Source of the DNA: a bacterium
GTDB taxonomy: Bacteria > Planctomycetota > UBA1135 > GCA-002686595
Assembly (NCBI GenBank): GCA_024226735.1
Contig: JAAELL010000583.1
Span: 1 to 32,454 of the forward strand
DNA: 32,454 bases
Direction: 5' to 3'
Part shown: positions 15,523 to 24,375 of the stretch, in pieces
Layout of the letters: every line of letters starts with the position of its first letter
Position numbering within the stretch: the stretch's first letter is position 1
The notes under the pieces: generated by a model
What the model was told of the DNA's origin: nothing
Databases searched by the model: none
What the model saw: only the letters and a program-made list of their open reading frames with translations
Made by a program: the position numbers and the translations under genes

Positions 15523-16287
15523 TCAGTGCTTTCCCAAGTCCATAATGGGAAGAAACAACTCGGCTTTCAGGGAAGCCCCGCCAACGAGCGCCCCGTCGAT
15601 GTCGGGGACGGCCATCAGCTCGGCGACATTGTCGGGTTTGACGCTGCCGCCGTACAGGATGCGGACGCCCGAAGCGACGCCTTCGCCGTAGAGGCCCGAG
15701 GCGAGGCCGCGCAGGTAGCCGTGGGCCTCACCCGCTTGGGCCGGAGTGGCCGTGTGGCCAGTGCCGATCGCCCAGACGGGCTCGTAGGCGATCGTGATGC
15801 GGGGCATGTCCCCCTCGGCGACGCCGCTGAGCCCGGCGGTGAGCTGACGGCGGCAGACCTCCTCGGTCTTGCCCCCCTCACGCTCCTCGATCGTCTCGCC
15901 GACGCACAGGACGACCTCGAGCCCGTGTCCGAGCGCGACGCCGACCTTGCGCTGGACCAGCTCGTCGGTCTCGCCGTACACGTGCCGGCGCTCGGAGTGG
16001 CCGAGCAAGACCAGCGGGCAGCCGACGTCACTCAGCATCGCGGCGCTGATCTCACCGGTGAACGCGCCCGCTTCCTCGTCGCAGCAATTCTGGCCGCCGA
16101 AGCGGATCGGCGAGCCGGCGACGGCCCGGCCGACCTCGTCGAGGTAGACCGCGGGGGGGAAGACGGCGACGTCGACGTCGGTGCGCGAGCCGAGGTGCTC
16201 ACGCATGCGCGCGACGAGGTCGACCGCCGAGCGGCGGTCGAGGTTCATCTTCCAGTTACCGGCGACGAAGGGTTTACGGTGGGTCAC
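15523..16287 (-). CDS. tpiA: Triosephosphate isomerase
   Basis: TpiA interconverts dihydroxyacetone phosphate and glyceraldehyde-3-phosphate in glycolysis. The 254-residue product has the full TIM signature: GNWKMN with catalytic Lys, GHSERR with the electrophilic His, YEPVWAIGTG with the catalytic Glu, and the phosphate loop LYGGSVKPDN. The GTG at 16287 gives MTHRKPFVAGNWKMN, the usual family start. The upstream open frame has no family similarity. No good Shine-Dalgarno site is visible; the leader is pyrimidine-rich and contains a REP-like hairpin. This is the first gene of the minus-strand housekeeping block. Confidence 0.96.
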   Translation of the reverse strand: MTHRKPFVAGNWKMNLDRRSAVDLVARMREHLGSRTDVDVAVFPPAVYLDEVGRAVAGSPIRFGGQNCCDEEAGAFTGEISAAMLSDVGCPLVLLGHSERRHVYGETDELVQRKVGVALGHGLEVVLCVGETIEEREGGKTEEVCRRQLTAGLSGVAEGDMPRITIAYEPVWAIGTGHTATPAQAGEAHGYLRGLASGLYGEGVASGVRILYGGSVKPDNVAELMAVPDIDGALVGGASLKAELFLPIMDLGKH

Positions 16288-16420
16288 GCTGAGGGGGCTG
16301 GGGAGGGAGCGGGAGGGTTGTTGTTGCTCGCGCCACGCCTGACGGTGTGGCAGCGCGGCTGTCTCGCTGGCGCCACAACTGGATGGGCGAAGTCGAACGG
16401 CGGAGTATACAGGGGGGACC
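16288..16420. promoter_or_regulatory. Divergent intergenic region with REP-like hairpin
   Basis: This 133-bp gap separates divergent tpiA and the HD-domain gene, so it should hold promoters for both. It contains the hairpin GCCACGCC-TGAC-GGTGTGGC (16332-16351), related to the repeat at 1-78. For tpiA this would lie in the 5' leader. AGGGGGGACC just before 16421 can serve as ribosome binding site for the plus-strand gene. I could not assign -10 or -35 boxes with confidence. Confidence 0.55.
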
Positions 16421-16981
16421 ATGAGCGCTGACACCCTTCTCCTGTCGCCCTTGCTCGACCTCCTCGCCCTCGATCGGCTGCCGCGCACGGGCTGGGTGAT
16501 CGCGGGCGTCCCCGCCCCCGAGAGCGTCGCGGGGCATGTCCTCGGGGCGGCGCACGTCGCGCTCGCGCTGGCTCCGCGCGTGAACCCGGCGCTCGATCTG
16601 GGCGTCCTGCTCTCCGCGATCCTGGTCCACGACGCCCCCGAGGCGGCCAGTGGGGACCTACCCAAGCGGGCCGCCGAGCACCTTCCCGGGGGTGCGAAAG
16701 CCGTGATGGAGGACGGCCTGGCGCGCGAGCTCCTCGGTGCACTCTCGCCGGCCGCCCTGGCCGCCTACGCGGGCTACCTCGCCCAGGACACGCGCGAATC
16801 ACGCCTCGCCCGCCTCTGCGACAAGCTCCAGCTCGGCGTGAGGCTGGTCGGCTACGTGCGCGCCGGCCAGGCCGGATTGGGGGACTTCCGACCCGGGCTG
16901 GAGGCTCTCGACTGCGGGGAGTTCCCGGCCGCGCAGGCGCTCCAGGCCGAGATCCTCGCGGCCCTGGACGCAGGGGCGTAG
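16421..16981 (+). CDS. HD-domain phosphohydrolase (YfbR/HDDC2-like)
   Basis: This 186-residue protein looks like the HD family of 5'-nucleotidase-type phosphohydrolases. Metal-ligand signatures are in order: ESVAGH (His39), the HD pair in VHDAPEAASGD (His70-Asp71), and a later Asp in RLCDKLQL (Asp134). The N-terminal LLDLLALDRLPRTGWV and the EAASGD segment resemble the YfbR/HDDC2 subgroup, which removes phosphate from (deoxy)nucleoside monophosphates. That substrate is an inference. ATG 16421 is preceded by AGGGGGGACC. It is the first gene of a plus-strand run, 29 bp before the next gene. Confidence 0.82.
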   Translation: MSADTLLLSPLLDLLALDRLPRTGWVIAGVPAPESVAGHVLGAAHVALALAPRVNPALDLGVLLSAILVHDAPEAASGDLPKRAAEHLPGGAKAVMEDGLARELLGALSPAALAAYAGYLAQDTRESRLARLCDKLQLGVRLVGYVRAGQAGLGDFRPGLEALDCGEFPAAQALQAEILAALDAGA

Positions 16982-17010
16982 GCTCCGGTACGGGCCCCCC
17001 AAGGACTCCC

Positions 17011-18003
17011 ATGCGTATCCTCACGATCGTTCCCATCGCTTCCCTGGTCGGGCTCGGCGTCACGCTGCTCCTGGCCCTGCGCGGCGAGGAGGCGAGCGAT
17101 CAGCCCGAGGTCCAACTGCCCACCGGCGAGCTCACGCCACACGTCGAGCCCGAGCTCGGCGGCGCGTCCCTGGTCGGCACCGTGATCGACGCCGAGCGCG
17201 CGCCGATCCCGGGCGCCTCAATCGGTCTCGTCCTGCGCGGCAGACCGCTCTGGACCCACGCCGCCGCGGACGGTTCGTTCCGGCTCGACGAGGTCGACCG
17301 CGGCCCGTGCCGCGTGCGGGTGCTCGCGCAGGGTTGGCCCGCGCAGGTGCTCGACACCGTCGCGGGGGAGGGAGCGGTCGAGCTCGTCCTCGGTGCGCCG
17401 CTGCCCGAACAGCCGAGCTTCCCCGCCATCGAGTCGGCGAGCCTGTCCGGAATGATCGATCCGGGCATCGGCTCGGCGGATGCGGAGGGCTACGAGATCG
17501 TGCTCCTTCCGACCGGCAACATGACCGAATACGGCACGGGCAAGCCGCGCCGCGCGACGACCGACGCCGATGGCCGCTTCCGCTTCGACGCGCTGGAGCG
17601 CGTCGAGTACCGCGTGCTCGCCCTCCCGCCCTGGGCGGCCGGCGGTACGTGGCCGGATCTGCTGACGGGATGGGACGGGCGGCCCGAGCTGTACGACCAC
17701 GAGCAGGCGGGAGAGACGCCGCCGCCGCTCCCGCTCAACCTGCTCGGCGGCATCATCGAGGGTACGCTGCGCGACGACCGCGGGCGCCTGCTCGAGGGTG
17801 GCCTGATCGAGGTGACCCCGCTCACCGACGCGGACGCCGGAAGCCCGCGCACGCTGCCGACGGCACGCACGGACGCGAACGGACGCTACCGGCTGCATCA
17901 CGTGCCGCCCGGCCGCTACGCGGTGCGCGCGACCGCCGGGCCGCACGTGCGCGAGACGACCGTGCTGGTGCCCACGCGTGGCCGGGTCGACCCCGGGTTG
18001 TAG
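17011..18003 (+). CDS. Membrane-anchored carboxypeptidase-regulatory-like domain protein
   Basis: The product has 330 residues. An N-terminal hydrophobic helix (about 3-23) acts as an anchor or signal. Three transthyretin-like or carboxypeptidase-regulatory beta-sandwich modules follow, at about 52-125, 143-215 and 245-325. Each carries the typical pattern of a G-x-V or G-x-L opening, A-P-I-P-G-A or similar, then D-G-S/R-F or NGRYRL and a closing G-xY-x-V strand. Such domains are extracellular structural or carbohydrate-interacting modules; no catalytic site is visible. AAGGACTCCC lies just before ATG 17011. Its function is unknown. The 85 bp before the next gene are longer than typical operon spacing here. 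Confidence 0.78.
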   Translation: MRILTIVPIASLVGLGVTLLLALRGEEASDQPEVQLPTGELTPHVEPELGGASLVGTVIDAERAPIPGASIGLVLRGRPLWTHAAADGSFRLDEVDRGPCRVRVLAQGWPAQVLDTVAGEGAVELVLGAPLPEQPSFPAIESASLSGMIDPGIGSADAEGYEIVLLPTGNMTEYGTGKPRRATTDADGRFRFDALERVEYRVLALPPWAAGGTWPDLLTGWDGRPELYDHEQAGETPPPLPLNLLGGIIEGTLRDDRGRLLEGGLIEVTPLTDADAGSPRTLPTARTDANGRYRLHHVPPGRYAVRATAGPHVRETTVLVPTRGRVDPGL

Positions 18004-18088
18004 GGCGTTTGTCCAGATCGGGTGAAGATCCGCCGACTTGACGGCTGCATCCCTCCTATGCCATGGATGATGGTGCGAGCCACCGCCC

Positions 18089-19243
18089 ATGAGCCCGATC
18101 TACCTCGACAACGCCGCCACGACCCCCATCACGCCCGAGGTGCGCGCGGCGCTCGCGCCATTCCTCGACACGGAATTCGGCAACCCGTCCTCGCGCTACC
18201 CGCTCGGCGTGCGCGCCGCGGAGGCGATCGACCGCTCGCGGGCGCTCGTCGCGCGCGCGAGCGGTGCCGAGCCGCGCGACGTCTACTTCACTGCCGGCGG
18301 CACCGAAGCGAACAGCATGGCCGTCCTGGGCGCGGCTCGGGCGCGGCGGGGCAAGGTCGAGGCGGCCCGGGTCGTCTTCGGGCCGACCGAGCACCCGTGC
18401 GTGCGCAACTCGGCGCTCGCCCTCGCACGCGAGGGCTTCGACGTCGTCCAGGCGCCGCTCGATCGGGCGGGGGCGCTCGACCTCGCGGGGCTCGAGGAAT
18501 TGCTCGACGAGCGCTGCGTGCTCGTGGCGCAGATGCTCGTCAACAACGAGTTCGGCTCGCTCTACCCGGTGCGCGAAGTGAGCCGGATGACGCGCAAGCG
18601 TGCTCCGCACGCGCACGTACACGTCGACGCCGTGCAAGGGCTCGGCAAGGTCGACGTCTCGATCGACGAGCTGGGAGCCGACACGCTGGCGTTCTCCGGA
18701 CACAAGCTGCATGCGCCGAAGGGCGTCGGAGCGCTCGTGACACGCGGAACCGTCGCCCTCGAACCGGTCATCTACGGCGGCGGGCAGGAGCACGGCGTCC
18801 GCTCGGGCACCGAGAACGTCGCCGGTATCGTCGCCTTCGGCGCCGCGGCCTCGGCCGCGGACGATCACCTCGAAGCTTCGCAGAGTCGCGTCCGCAACGT
18901 GCGGGCCGCACTCGTCCAAGAGCTCGATTCCCTCGACGGCGCCGCACCGGTCGTCGCCGGTCCGTCGGTCGACTTCGTGTGTGCCGTCGAGCTCCCCGGG
19001 CCCCCGGCCGAAGTCTGGCAGCACCACTTGGAGGCACGCGGCGTGTACACGAGCGTCGGCAGCGCTTGCCAGTCCAACACCGGCGAGGTGAGCGGGGCTC
19101 TGCGCGCTCTGGGGTTCGACGAGCGGCGTGCGCGGCAGGTCATGCGCTTCTCGTTCTCGCGCTACACGACCGAAGACGACGTCGAGCGGGCGGCACGGAC
19201 GCTGCACGAGCTCGCCCCCGAACTGCGCGCCGCGACGCGATGA
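18089..19243 (+). CDS. Cysteine desulfurase (NifS/IscS-type)
   Basis: This is a pyridoxal-phosphate enzyme that removes sulfur from cysteine and carries it as a persulfide. The 384-residue product has IYLDNAATTP at the N-terminus, the GGTEANSMA cofactor loop, HVDAVQGLGK, the PLP lysine in SGHKLHAPKG (Lys206), and the catalytic Cys327 in SVGSACQSNTGEVSGAL. The long loop around the Cys points to the group I (NifS/IscS) type. Its stop overlaps the start of thiI as ATGA. As with NifZ-ThiI in Bacillus, it is probably the dedicated sulfur donor for tRNA 4-thiouridine, rather than a general iron-sulfur IscS; no iscU or iscA is nearby. Confidence 0.94.
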   Translation: MSPIYLDNAATTPITPEVRAALAPFLDTEFGNPSSRYPLGVRAAEAIDRSRALVARASGAEPRDVYFTAGGTEANSMAVLGAARARRGKVEAARVVFGPTEHPCVRNSALALAREGFDVVQAPLDRAGALDLAGLEELLDERCVLVAQMLVNNEFGSLYPVREVSRMTRKRAPHAHVHVDAVQGLGKVDVSIDELGADTLAFSGHKLHAPKGVGALVTRGTVALEPVIYGGGQEHGVRSGTENVAGIVAFGAAASAADDHLEASQSRVRNVRAALVQELDSLDGAAPVVAGPSVDFVCAVELPGPPAEVWQHHLEARGVYTSVGSACQSNTGEVSGALRALGFDERRARQVMRFSFSRYTTEDDVERAARTLHELAPELRAATR

Positions 19244-20433
19244 GCCTGGCACCGCCCGACCTCGTCCTGGTGCGGTACGGTGAGCTCGCCCTCAAGGGTG
19301 GCAACCGCCGCAACTTCGAACGGCAGCTCGCACGCAACATCAAGGACGTCGTGCGGCCGATCGCCAGCTCGGTAGTGCGCCGCGAGCACGGTCGCCTCGT
19401 CGTCGTACCAGCCCGGCGCGTCGAGCAGGTCGCGCGCCGCGTCAGCGAGGTCTTCGGCGTCAAGTCGGCGTCGCTCGCCTGGAGCGTCGAGGCGAACGCC
19501 GAAGCGATCACCCAGCTATCGCGCGAGCTCTTGAACGATGCGCTGAGCGACGTGCCCGAGTCGCGGACCGTGACGTTTCGCGTGCGCGTCAAGCGCGCGG
19601 ACAAGAACTTCCCGGTGCAGTCCAACGCCCTCGAGCGACAGGTCGCGGACGCGATCCTGCCTGGCCCCGAGCGCGTCACCGTGAAGCTCAAGGACCCCGA
19701 GCTCGAGCTCGGTATCGACATCCGCCAGGAGGGCACCTACATCTTCCTCGCACGCCTGCGGGGCCCGGGCGGGTTGCCGGTCGGCACGCAGGGACGCGCG
19801 CTGTGCCTCCTGTCGGGCGGAATCGACTCGCCCGTCGCCGCTTGGCTCACGATGCGCCGCGGGTGCCAGCTGGGATTCGTCTCGTTCCACTCCTACCCGT
19901 ACATCGGGGAAGCCTCGAAGAAGAAGGTCGCCGACCTCGCGCGGCGCCTCGGACGCTGGCAGCGGCGTGCGGCGCTCTACGTCGTGCCCTTCACCGAGAT
20001 CCAGGTCGCGATCCGCGACGCCGCGCCCGAGTCGTACCGTACGGTCCTCTACCGGCGCATGATGCAGCGCATCGCGTCCGAGCTCGCCGAGCAACAGGGC
20101 TACCAGGCGCTCGTCACCGGAGAGTGTCTCGGCCAGGTCGCGAGCCAGACGCTCGAGAACATCGCGTGTATCGGAGCAGCCGCCGACCTACCGGTCCTGC
20201 GACCGCTGCTCGGGCACGACAAGGAAGACACGATCGCGATCGCGCGCGAGATCGGTACGTTCGAGATCTCCTGCATTCCCCAGCCGGACTGCTGCACCGT
20301 CTTCCAGCCGAGCCGGCCCATCATCAAGGGTCGCATCGACGAGTGCGAACGTGCGGAGGCGCTGATGGACGTCGGGGGCCTTGTTCGGCGCGCGATCGAC
20401 GGAATCGAGACGATCGCCCTCGAGGGCGAATAA
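19240..20433 (+). CDS. thiI: tRNA 4-thiouridine synthase ThiI (without rhodanese domain)
   Basis: ThiI adenylates uridine 8 of tRNA and inserts sulfur to give 4-thiouridine; it can also serve thiamine thiazole synthesis. The 397-residue product has an N-terminal ferredoxin-like part (VRYGELALKGGNRRNFERQL), a THUMP domain to about 170, and the PP-loop SGGIDS (192-197). The GECLGQVASQTLEN segment and a Cys pair in PDCCTVFQP (351-352) follow. It stops before the rhodanese domain of E. coli ThiI, so it matches the short Bacillus-like form. The ATG overlaps the desulfurase stop, which supports a dedicated sulfur relay. Confidence 0.95.
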   Translation: MSLAPPDLVLVRYGELALKGGNRRNFERQLARNIKDVVRPIASSVVRREHGRLVVVPARRVEQVARRVSEVFGVKSASLAWSVEANAEAITQLSRELLNDALSDVPESRTVTFRVRVKRADKNFPVQSNALERQVADAILPGPERVTVKLKDPELELGIDIRQEGTYIFLARLRGPGGLPVGTQGRALCLLSGGIDSPVAAWLTMRRGCQLGFVSFHSYPYIGEASKKKVADLARRLGRWQRRAALYVVPFTEIQVAIRDAAPESYRTVLYRRMMQRIASELAEQQGYQALVTGECLGQVASQTLENIACIGAAADLPVLRPLLGHDKEDTIAIAREIGTFEISCIPQPDCCTVFQPSRPIIKGRIDECERAEALMDVGGLVRRAIDGIETIALEGE

Positions 20434-20451
20434 CGTACGATCCGCGCGACG

Positions 20452-22452
20452 ATGAACCGCGCAACCGCGCTCGTGCTCGCGATGGCGGCGCTCCTGGCCC
20501 ACGCCCTCGCCATCCACCTCGACGAGATTCGCCGCTTCGGCACCCCGTACGAGTCGGCGCATGTCGCCTACCGCCTCGCCCGCAACTTCGTGCGCGAGGG
20601 AGTCTTCGCGTGGAACGTCAGGCTCGAGGGCGAGCTACGCGGAAGCCTCGGGAGCTACCCGTCCCCCCTCTGGGTAGCCGTGGCGGTACTGGCCGAGCTG
20701 CGCTGGTTCTCGGTCGCCCTGTTCACCCAGTTCGTCGGCATGGTCTCGGCGTTCGCGACAGTCGCTGTCTCCGCGCGCTTCGCTACGAACCGCGTCGCGG
20801 GCGTGATCCCGGCTGTCTTGATGGTCAGCTCCGGTTGCTTCGCTGCCGCCGCGGCGAGTGGGATGGAGTACTCACTCGCGGCGCTGCTCTTCTGCATGAG
20901 CTTCGTCGCGCTCGAGCACCGCCGCAACGTCTGGCTCGCGTTGGGCCTGGCTGGCCTCGCAGCCGCGCGACCCGAGGCGGTCTTGATCGTCCCCGCGTTC
21001 GCTGTGCTCGTCGTGCTCGAGCGCTTCGTGCCGCGCCGTGACAGCGCGGCCCCGATGCCGATCTGGACGGTTCTGCCCGCGTTCCTCGTCCTCGCCATGC
21101 TCCTCGGCCGCGAATGGGTCAGCGCGCAGCAGCCCTACCTCGAGCTCGTGCGCTGCGTCGTGACCTGCGAGGGGTCGCACATCTCGAACGGGCTCGCGTA
21201 CCTACGCGACGCCCTCGTCAGCACGGGCCTGCCGCTCATGCTTCCCTTCCCGCTGATCACGCTCGCGACGGGCCGACTGAGCGGCGCCGGCGTGCGCGCC
21301 CTCGCGCTCACCGCGCTGTGGACGGGGCTGGTCGTCCTGCAGGGGGGCGGACCGCAGGCGTACGCCATCGCGTTCGTCCCCTGCCTCCCGATCCTGTGCG
21401 TGGCGATCCAGCAGGGTCTCGTCGCCGCGATCGACACTGGTCAGCGCTACCTCGAGTACGTGAGCTGGGCCGCCCTCGTCGCCACCGTCTCCATCTCGGT
21501 CCTGGCCAGCAAGTACCCCGGCGACCTCGGTCCGTTGAAGACGTTCGACATCCACCAGCAGTGGATGACCGGGAAGGCTCACCCGCCTTACGGTCGCGAG
21601 CCGTACCTCGGCCGCACCTCGCTCGGGCAAGAGATTCGACTCGCGCAGGAGCTGCGCGACCTCGGCTCGTTCATGAAGCGGCATCTCGCACCGCACCACA
21701 CCGTTCTCACGCCCTACCCCGGCGCGATCGGCTATCTGTCGGGCACCCAGGTCCTCGATCTGTTCGGCCGCGCGGTCCGAGCGCCGAACGCCAGCGGCGC
21801 GCCCGCTTGGGAAGAGCACCCGAGCGCGGACCTCTTGGCGAACCTGGCCCTCGAGCCCGACTTCATCCATCCCGGTCGTCTCCACGTCTTGCCACGGCTC
21901 GAACAGGACGCGCTGATCGGCATCGATCCCGCGCTGGCCCTGCTCGACGTCGAGGCCCCGCTCACGATCGAGCTCGCGGACGACTACGAGCTGGTCACAC
22001 TTCCCGTGCGGCGCGGGTACGGCCCGTCGCGCGGCGGGACGCGCCCGACGTTCGTGCTGCGCAACCGCTCACTCGACCTCGCGCCTGGCTTGGCGGTGAC
22101 GATCACCGAGGGGCGGGTGCGCGTCGAGGCCCACAACCGCAGGACCGACGGTGACGCCTACGGCGGGCATCCGCAGCTCGCGCGCCTCTTGATCGAGGCG
22201 GTCGACGACGCGGGAGCCGTGCGGCACGTCGATCCCAGCGGGAACCTCACCGTGGACCGCCGCGTTCACGCGCGCACCGGCCTGCTGATCGCCCCCACCG
22301 CGGTCGGTGTCACGCGCCTCTTCGAGGCGCCGTTGCCGCAGGCGTCGGCTGGACGACAGCTCGTCGAGATCCGCGCGCAGCTCGTAAACCCCGGAGTGCG
22401 CCTCACGCACCCGCTCGCTCCGGCGAGTGCGAAGGTGAGCCTGCGGCTGTAG
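20452..22452 (+). CDS. GT-C fold membrane glycosyltransferase-like protein
   Basis: This 666-residue protein has about nine hydrophobic segments in the first 360 residues and a soluble beta-rich C-terminal part. The N-terminal pattern resembles polyprenyl-phosphate-sugar dependent GT-C transferases of the AftB/ArnT kind: an acidic pair in HLDEIRRFG after the first helix, YRLARNFVREGVFAWN, and YPSPLW before the next helices, then SGMEYSLAALL and ARPEA. Donor and acceptor are unknown. The gene starts 18 bp after thiI with no obvious ribosome binding site. It ends 7 bp from the convergent regulator gene with no visible terminator. Confidence 0.72.
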   Translation: MNRATALVLAMAALLAHALAIHLDEIRRFGTPYESAHVAYRLARNFVREGVFAWNVRLEGELRGSLGSYPSPLWVAVAVLAELRWFSVALFTQFVGMVSAFATVAVSARFATNRVAGVIPAVLMVSSGCFAAAAASGMEYSLAALLFCMSFVALEHRRNVWLALGLAGLAAARPEAVLIVPAFAVLVVLERFVPRRDSAAPMPIWTVLPAFLVLAMLLGREWVSAQQPYLELVRCVVTCEGSHISNGLAYLRDALVSTGLPLMLPFPLITLATGRLSGAGVRALALTALWTGLVVLQGGGPQAYAIAFVPCLPILCVAIQQGLVAAIDTGQRYLEYVSWAALVATVSISVLASKYPGDLGPLKTFDIHQQWMTGKAHPPYGREPYLGRTSLGQEIRLAQELRDLGSFMKRHLAPHHTVLTPYPGAIGYLSGTQVLDLFGRAVRAPNASGAPAWEEHPSADLLANLALEPDFIHPGRLHVLPRLEQDALIGIDPALALLDVEAPLTIELADDYELVTLPVRRGYGPSRGGTRPTFVLRNRSLDLAPGLAVTITEGRVRVEAHNRRTDGDAYGGHPQLARLLIEAVDDAGAVRHVDPSGNLTVDRRVHARTGLLIAPTAVGVTRLFEAPLPQASAGRQLVEIRAQLVNPGVRLTHPLAPASAKVSLRL

Positions 22453-22459
22453 CCGTCGC

Positions 22460-24319
22460 TCAGATACTCAGCTTGTGCAGCTTGCGGTAGAGCGTGCTCT
22501 TGCCAATCTTGAGCATCCGCGCGACGGCGAGCTTGTCGCCTCCGCACGCGTCGAGTGCCCGTAGGATGACCTTGCGCTCGTAGGCGTCGAAGCTGATCGG
22601 ATCGTCGTCGGTCACGTCCCACTCGTGCGAACTGCGCGTCGCCTCGGGATACCACGTCTCGCCGGCCGAGGACACGACGTCCGTGCGCGGTTCGGGAGCG
22701 ACGCCGCGCGCGGAGAGTTCCGCGTACGCTCGCCGCAGACCGAGGTCGAGGTGCTCGATGCCGATGCGCTCGCCCGGCGCTCGGCGGAAGGCGTCGCGCA
22801 GGGTCTCCTCGAGCTCGTCGTGGTTGCGCGGCCAGTCGTGGTGCTGGAGCAGCCACAGGACCTCGGGCGCGAGCACCTTCCTCGCGTCGTCCGCCGTAAC
22901 TCGGTTCAAGACCTGCTTGATGACACTCGGCAGGTCCGCCGCGCGTTCTACGAGCGTCGGCACGTGGATGGCGGAAGTTCCGAGAGCACGAAAGAAACTG
23001 GGAATCAGGGCGTTCCGGCGGCGTAGCCCGTCGAAGTCGCGCGTCGAGGTCACGAGAATGCGCGCCTCGAGCCGGCGCGGTGTCGTCGTCCCGACCGGCG
23101 TGAAGCTGCCTTCTTCGAGCATCCTGGCGAGGCGCTCTTGAACCGTGAGCGGCAGCGACTCGACCTCCTCGCACAAGAGCGAGCCGCCCGCCGCGAGGGT
23201 CACGAGTCCGTCGCGATCCGACTCTCCTCCGGCAACGCCGAACAGCTCGGACTCCAGACTCTCGGTCGAGAGCGCGGCGCAGTGCAGGACCAGGAACGGT
23301 CCGGCCTGCTCGACCGCGTAGTGCAACGCTCGCGCCACCTCGCGCCGGCGCGTGCCGCGCGCACCATGGATCAGCACTGGCTCGGTACGCCCTGCCTCCG
23401 CGACGACGGCGTGCCGCAACGCGCGGGTCGCGTCGCTCTCACCGACGATCGAGTGCGGGCCGTAGGCGACCGACGCGGTCTCGACGAGACTCTCCACTTG
23501 GCGCTGCGTCATGGAGCACGCGCGCGTGCGCAAGAGATCGTCGGCGATCATGCGACGGCCGATGTCGACCAGCAGAACGACGCGATTCCCGCGCGGCTCG
23601 CGCGGCAGCGTCGCGTGCACGGGGTAGATCGACGCCTGGTAGTGCCGCACGGGCCGGCCGGGCTTGTCCGGAAGATCGAAGCGCAGGCCTTCGATCGATG
23701 CGCGACGCGCGTCCCGGATCAGGGCCTGCAGCCCACGGCCAGGAGCGAGATCGTCGAGCGGGCGCCCCTCGAGCTCCTTGCCGAAGATGCGGTGGGCACC
23801 GGGGTCCGACGAGCGCACGATTCCGGCGTTGTCGATGATCAAGATCGCGTCCGGTCGAGCACCCGCGCACTGGGGTTCGGCGATGCCCGGTGACCCGACG
23901 GCGACCAGCCGCTGACGCTCGCATTCGAGCATCCGCCGGTGCTCACGACTCGCGTCGACGCGCTGGCGGTTCTGGAGGAGAACGATCGCGACACGCTCCA
24001 ACGAAGCGAGCTCAGTGCTCGACAGGAAACGGTCGCAGCCGGCGTCGTAGGCGCGCTCGGCGATCTCTTCCACGCTTTCCGTCTGGGAATAGACGATGAC
24101 GTGCGGAGCGATGCCGGGCTTCGACTTGATCTCGCGGCACAGCTGGGCGCCCGAGACGTCGTCGCCGACCAACACCAGGTCGAAGTCGCGCTCTTCCACG
24201 GCGCGCAAACCTTCATCGGACTCCTCGACGCCCGCCACTCGGAATCCCAGGTCCTCCATTCGGCCGCGCAGCATCGAACGGCGGGCAACTTGCGAATCGA
24301 CGATCAAGACATTGTTCAT
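22460..24319 (-). CDS. Degenerate NtrC-like regulator (receiver-PAS-AAA+-Fis HTH), copy 2
   Basis: This 619-residue protein has the layout of a sigma-54 activator but decayed motor motifs. A receiver-like domain (about 1-120) begins NVLIVDSQ but lacks the usual D-x-x-M/L-P phosphorylation loop (reads LVLVGDDVSG). A PAS domain spans about 150-260. In the AAA+ region (about 290-520) the Walker A reads HGARGTRRRE, without the P-loop Lys. The GAFTGA sigma-54 loop is missing (ELFGVAGGESDRDG). Walker B reads LLCEEV. A good Fis-type HTH closes the protein (KLAVARMLKIGKSTLYRKL). It is a paralogue of the gene just upstream. I infer a DNA-binding regulator that no longer drives sigma-54. ATG 24319 is preferred to the adjacent GTG 24322. 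Confidence 0.85.
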   Translation of the reverse strand: MNNVLIVDSQVARRSMLRGRMEDLGFRVAGVEESDEGLRAVEERDFDLVLVGDDVSGAQLCREIKSKPGIAPHVIVYSQTESVEEIAERAYDAGCDRFLSSTELASLERVAIVLLQNRQRVDASREHRRMLECERQRLVAVGSPGIAEPQCAGARPDAILIIDNAGIVRSSDPGAHRIFGKELEGRPLDDLAPGRGLQALIRDARRASIEGLRFDLPDKPGRPVRHYQASIYPVHATLPREPRGNRVVLLVDIGRRMIADDLLRTRACSMTQRQVESLVETASVAYGPHSIVGESDATRALRHAVVAEAGRTEPVLIHGARGTRRREVARALHYAVEQAGPFLVLHCAALSTESLESELFGVAGGESDRDGLVTLAAGGSLLCEEVESLPLTVQERLARMLEEGSFTPVGTTTPRRLEARILVTSTRDFDGLRRRNALIPSFFRALGTSAIHVPTLVERAADLPSVIKQVLNRVTADDARKVLAPEVLWLLQHHDWPRNHDELEETLRDAFRRAPGERIGIEHLDLGLRRAYAELSARGVAPEPRTDVVSSAGETWYPEATRSSHEWDVTDDDPISFDAYERKVILRALDACGGDKLAVARMLKIGKSTLYRKLHKLSI

Positions 24320-24322
24320 CAC

Positions 24323-24352
24323 GGCTCTCTCTATCTATCTCTATCTCTCTCG
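24323..24352. repeat. GA/TAGA-rich microsatellite tract before regulator copy 2
   Basis: On the minus strand this 30-bp stretch is almost only GAGA and TAGA repeats ending just before the start codon of the 24319 gene. Its purine-rich GAGAGAG could act as ribosome binding site. The short repeated units are liable to slippage, so spacing to the start codon could vary between cells. Confidence 0.6.
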
Positions 24353-24375
24353 ACGCACGCTTCGGATGCCCGGGC

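Noticed and set aside
18022..18088. Upstream extension of the desulfurase or a small leader gene
   Set aside because: The frame open from 18022 runs out of phase through the desulfurase. ATG 18089 begins the conserved IYLDNAATTP region.
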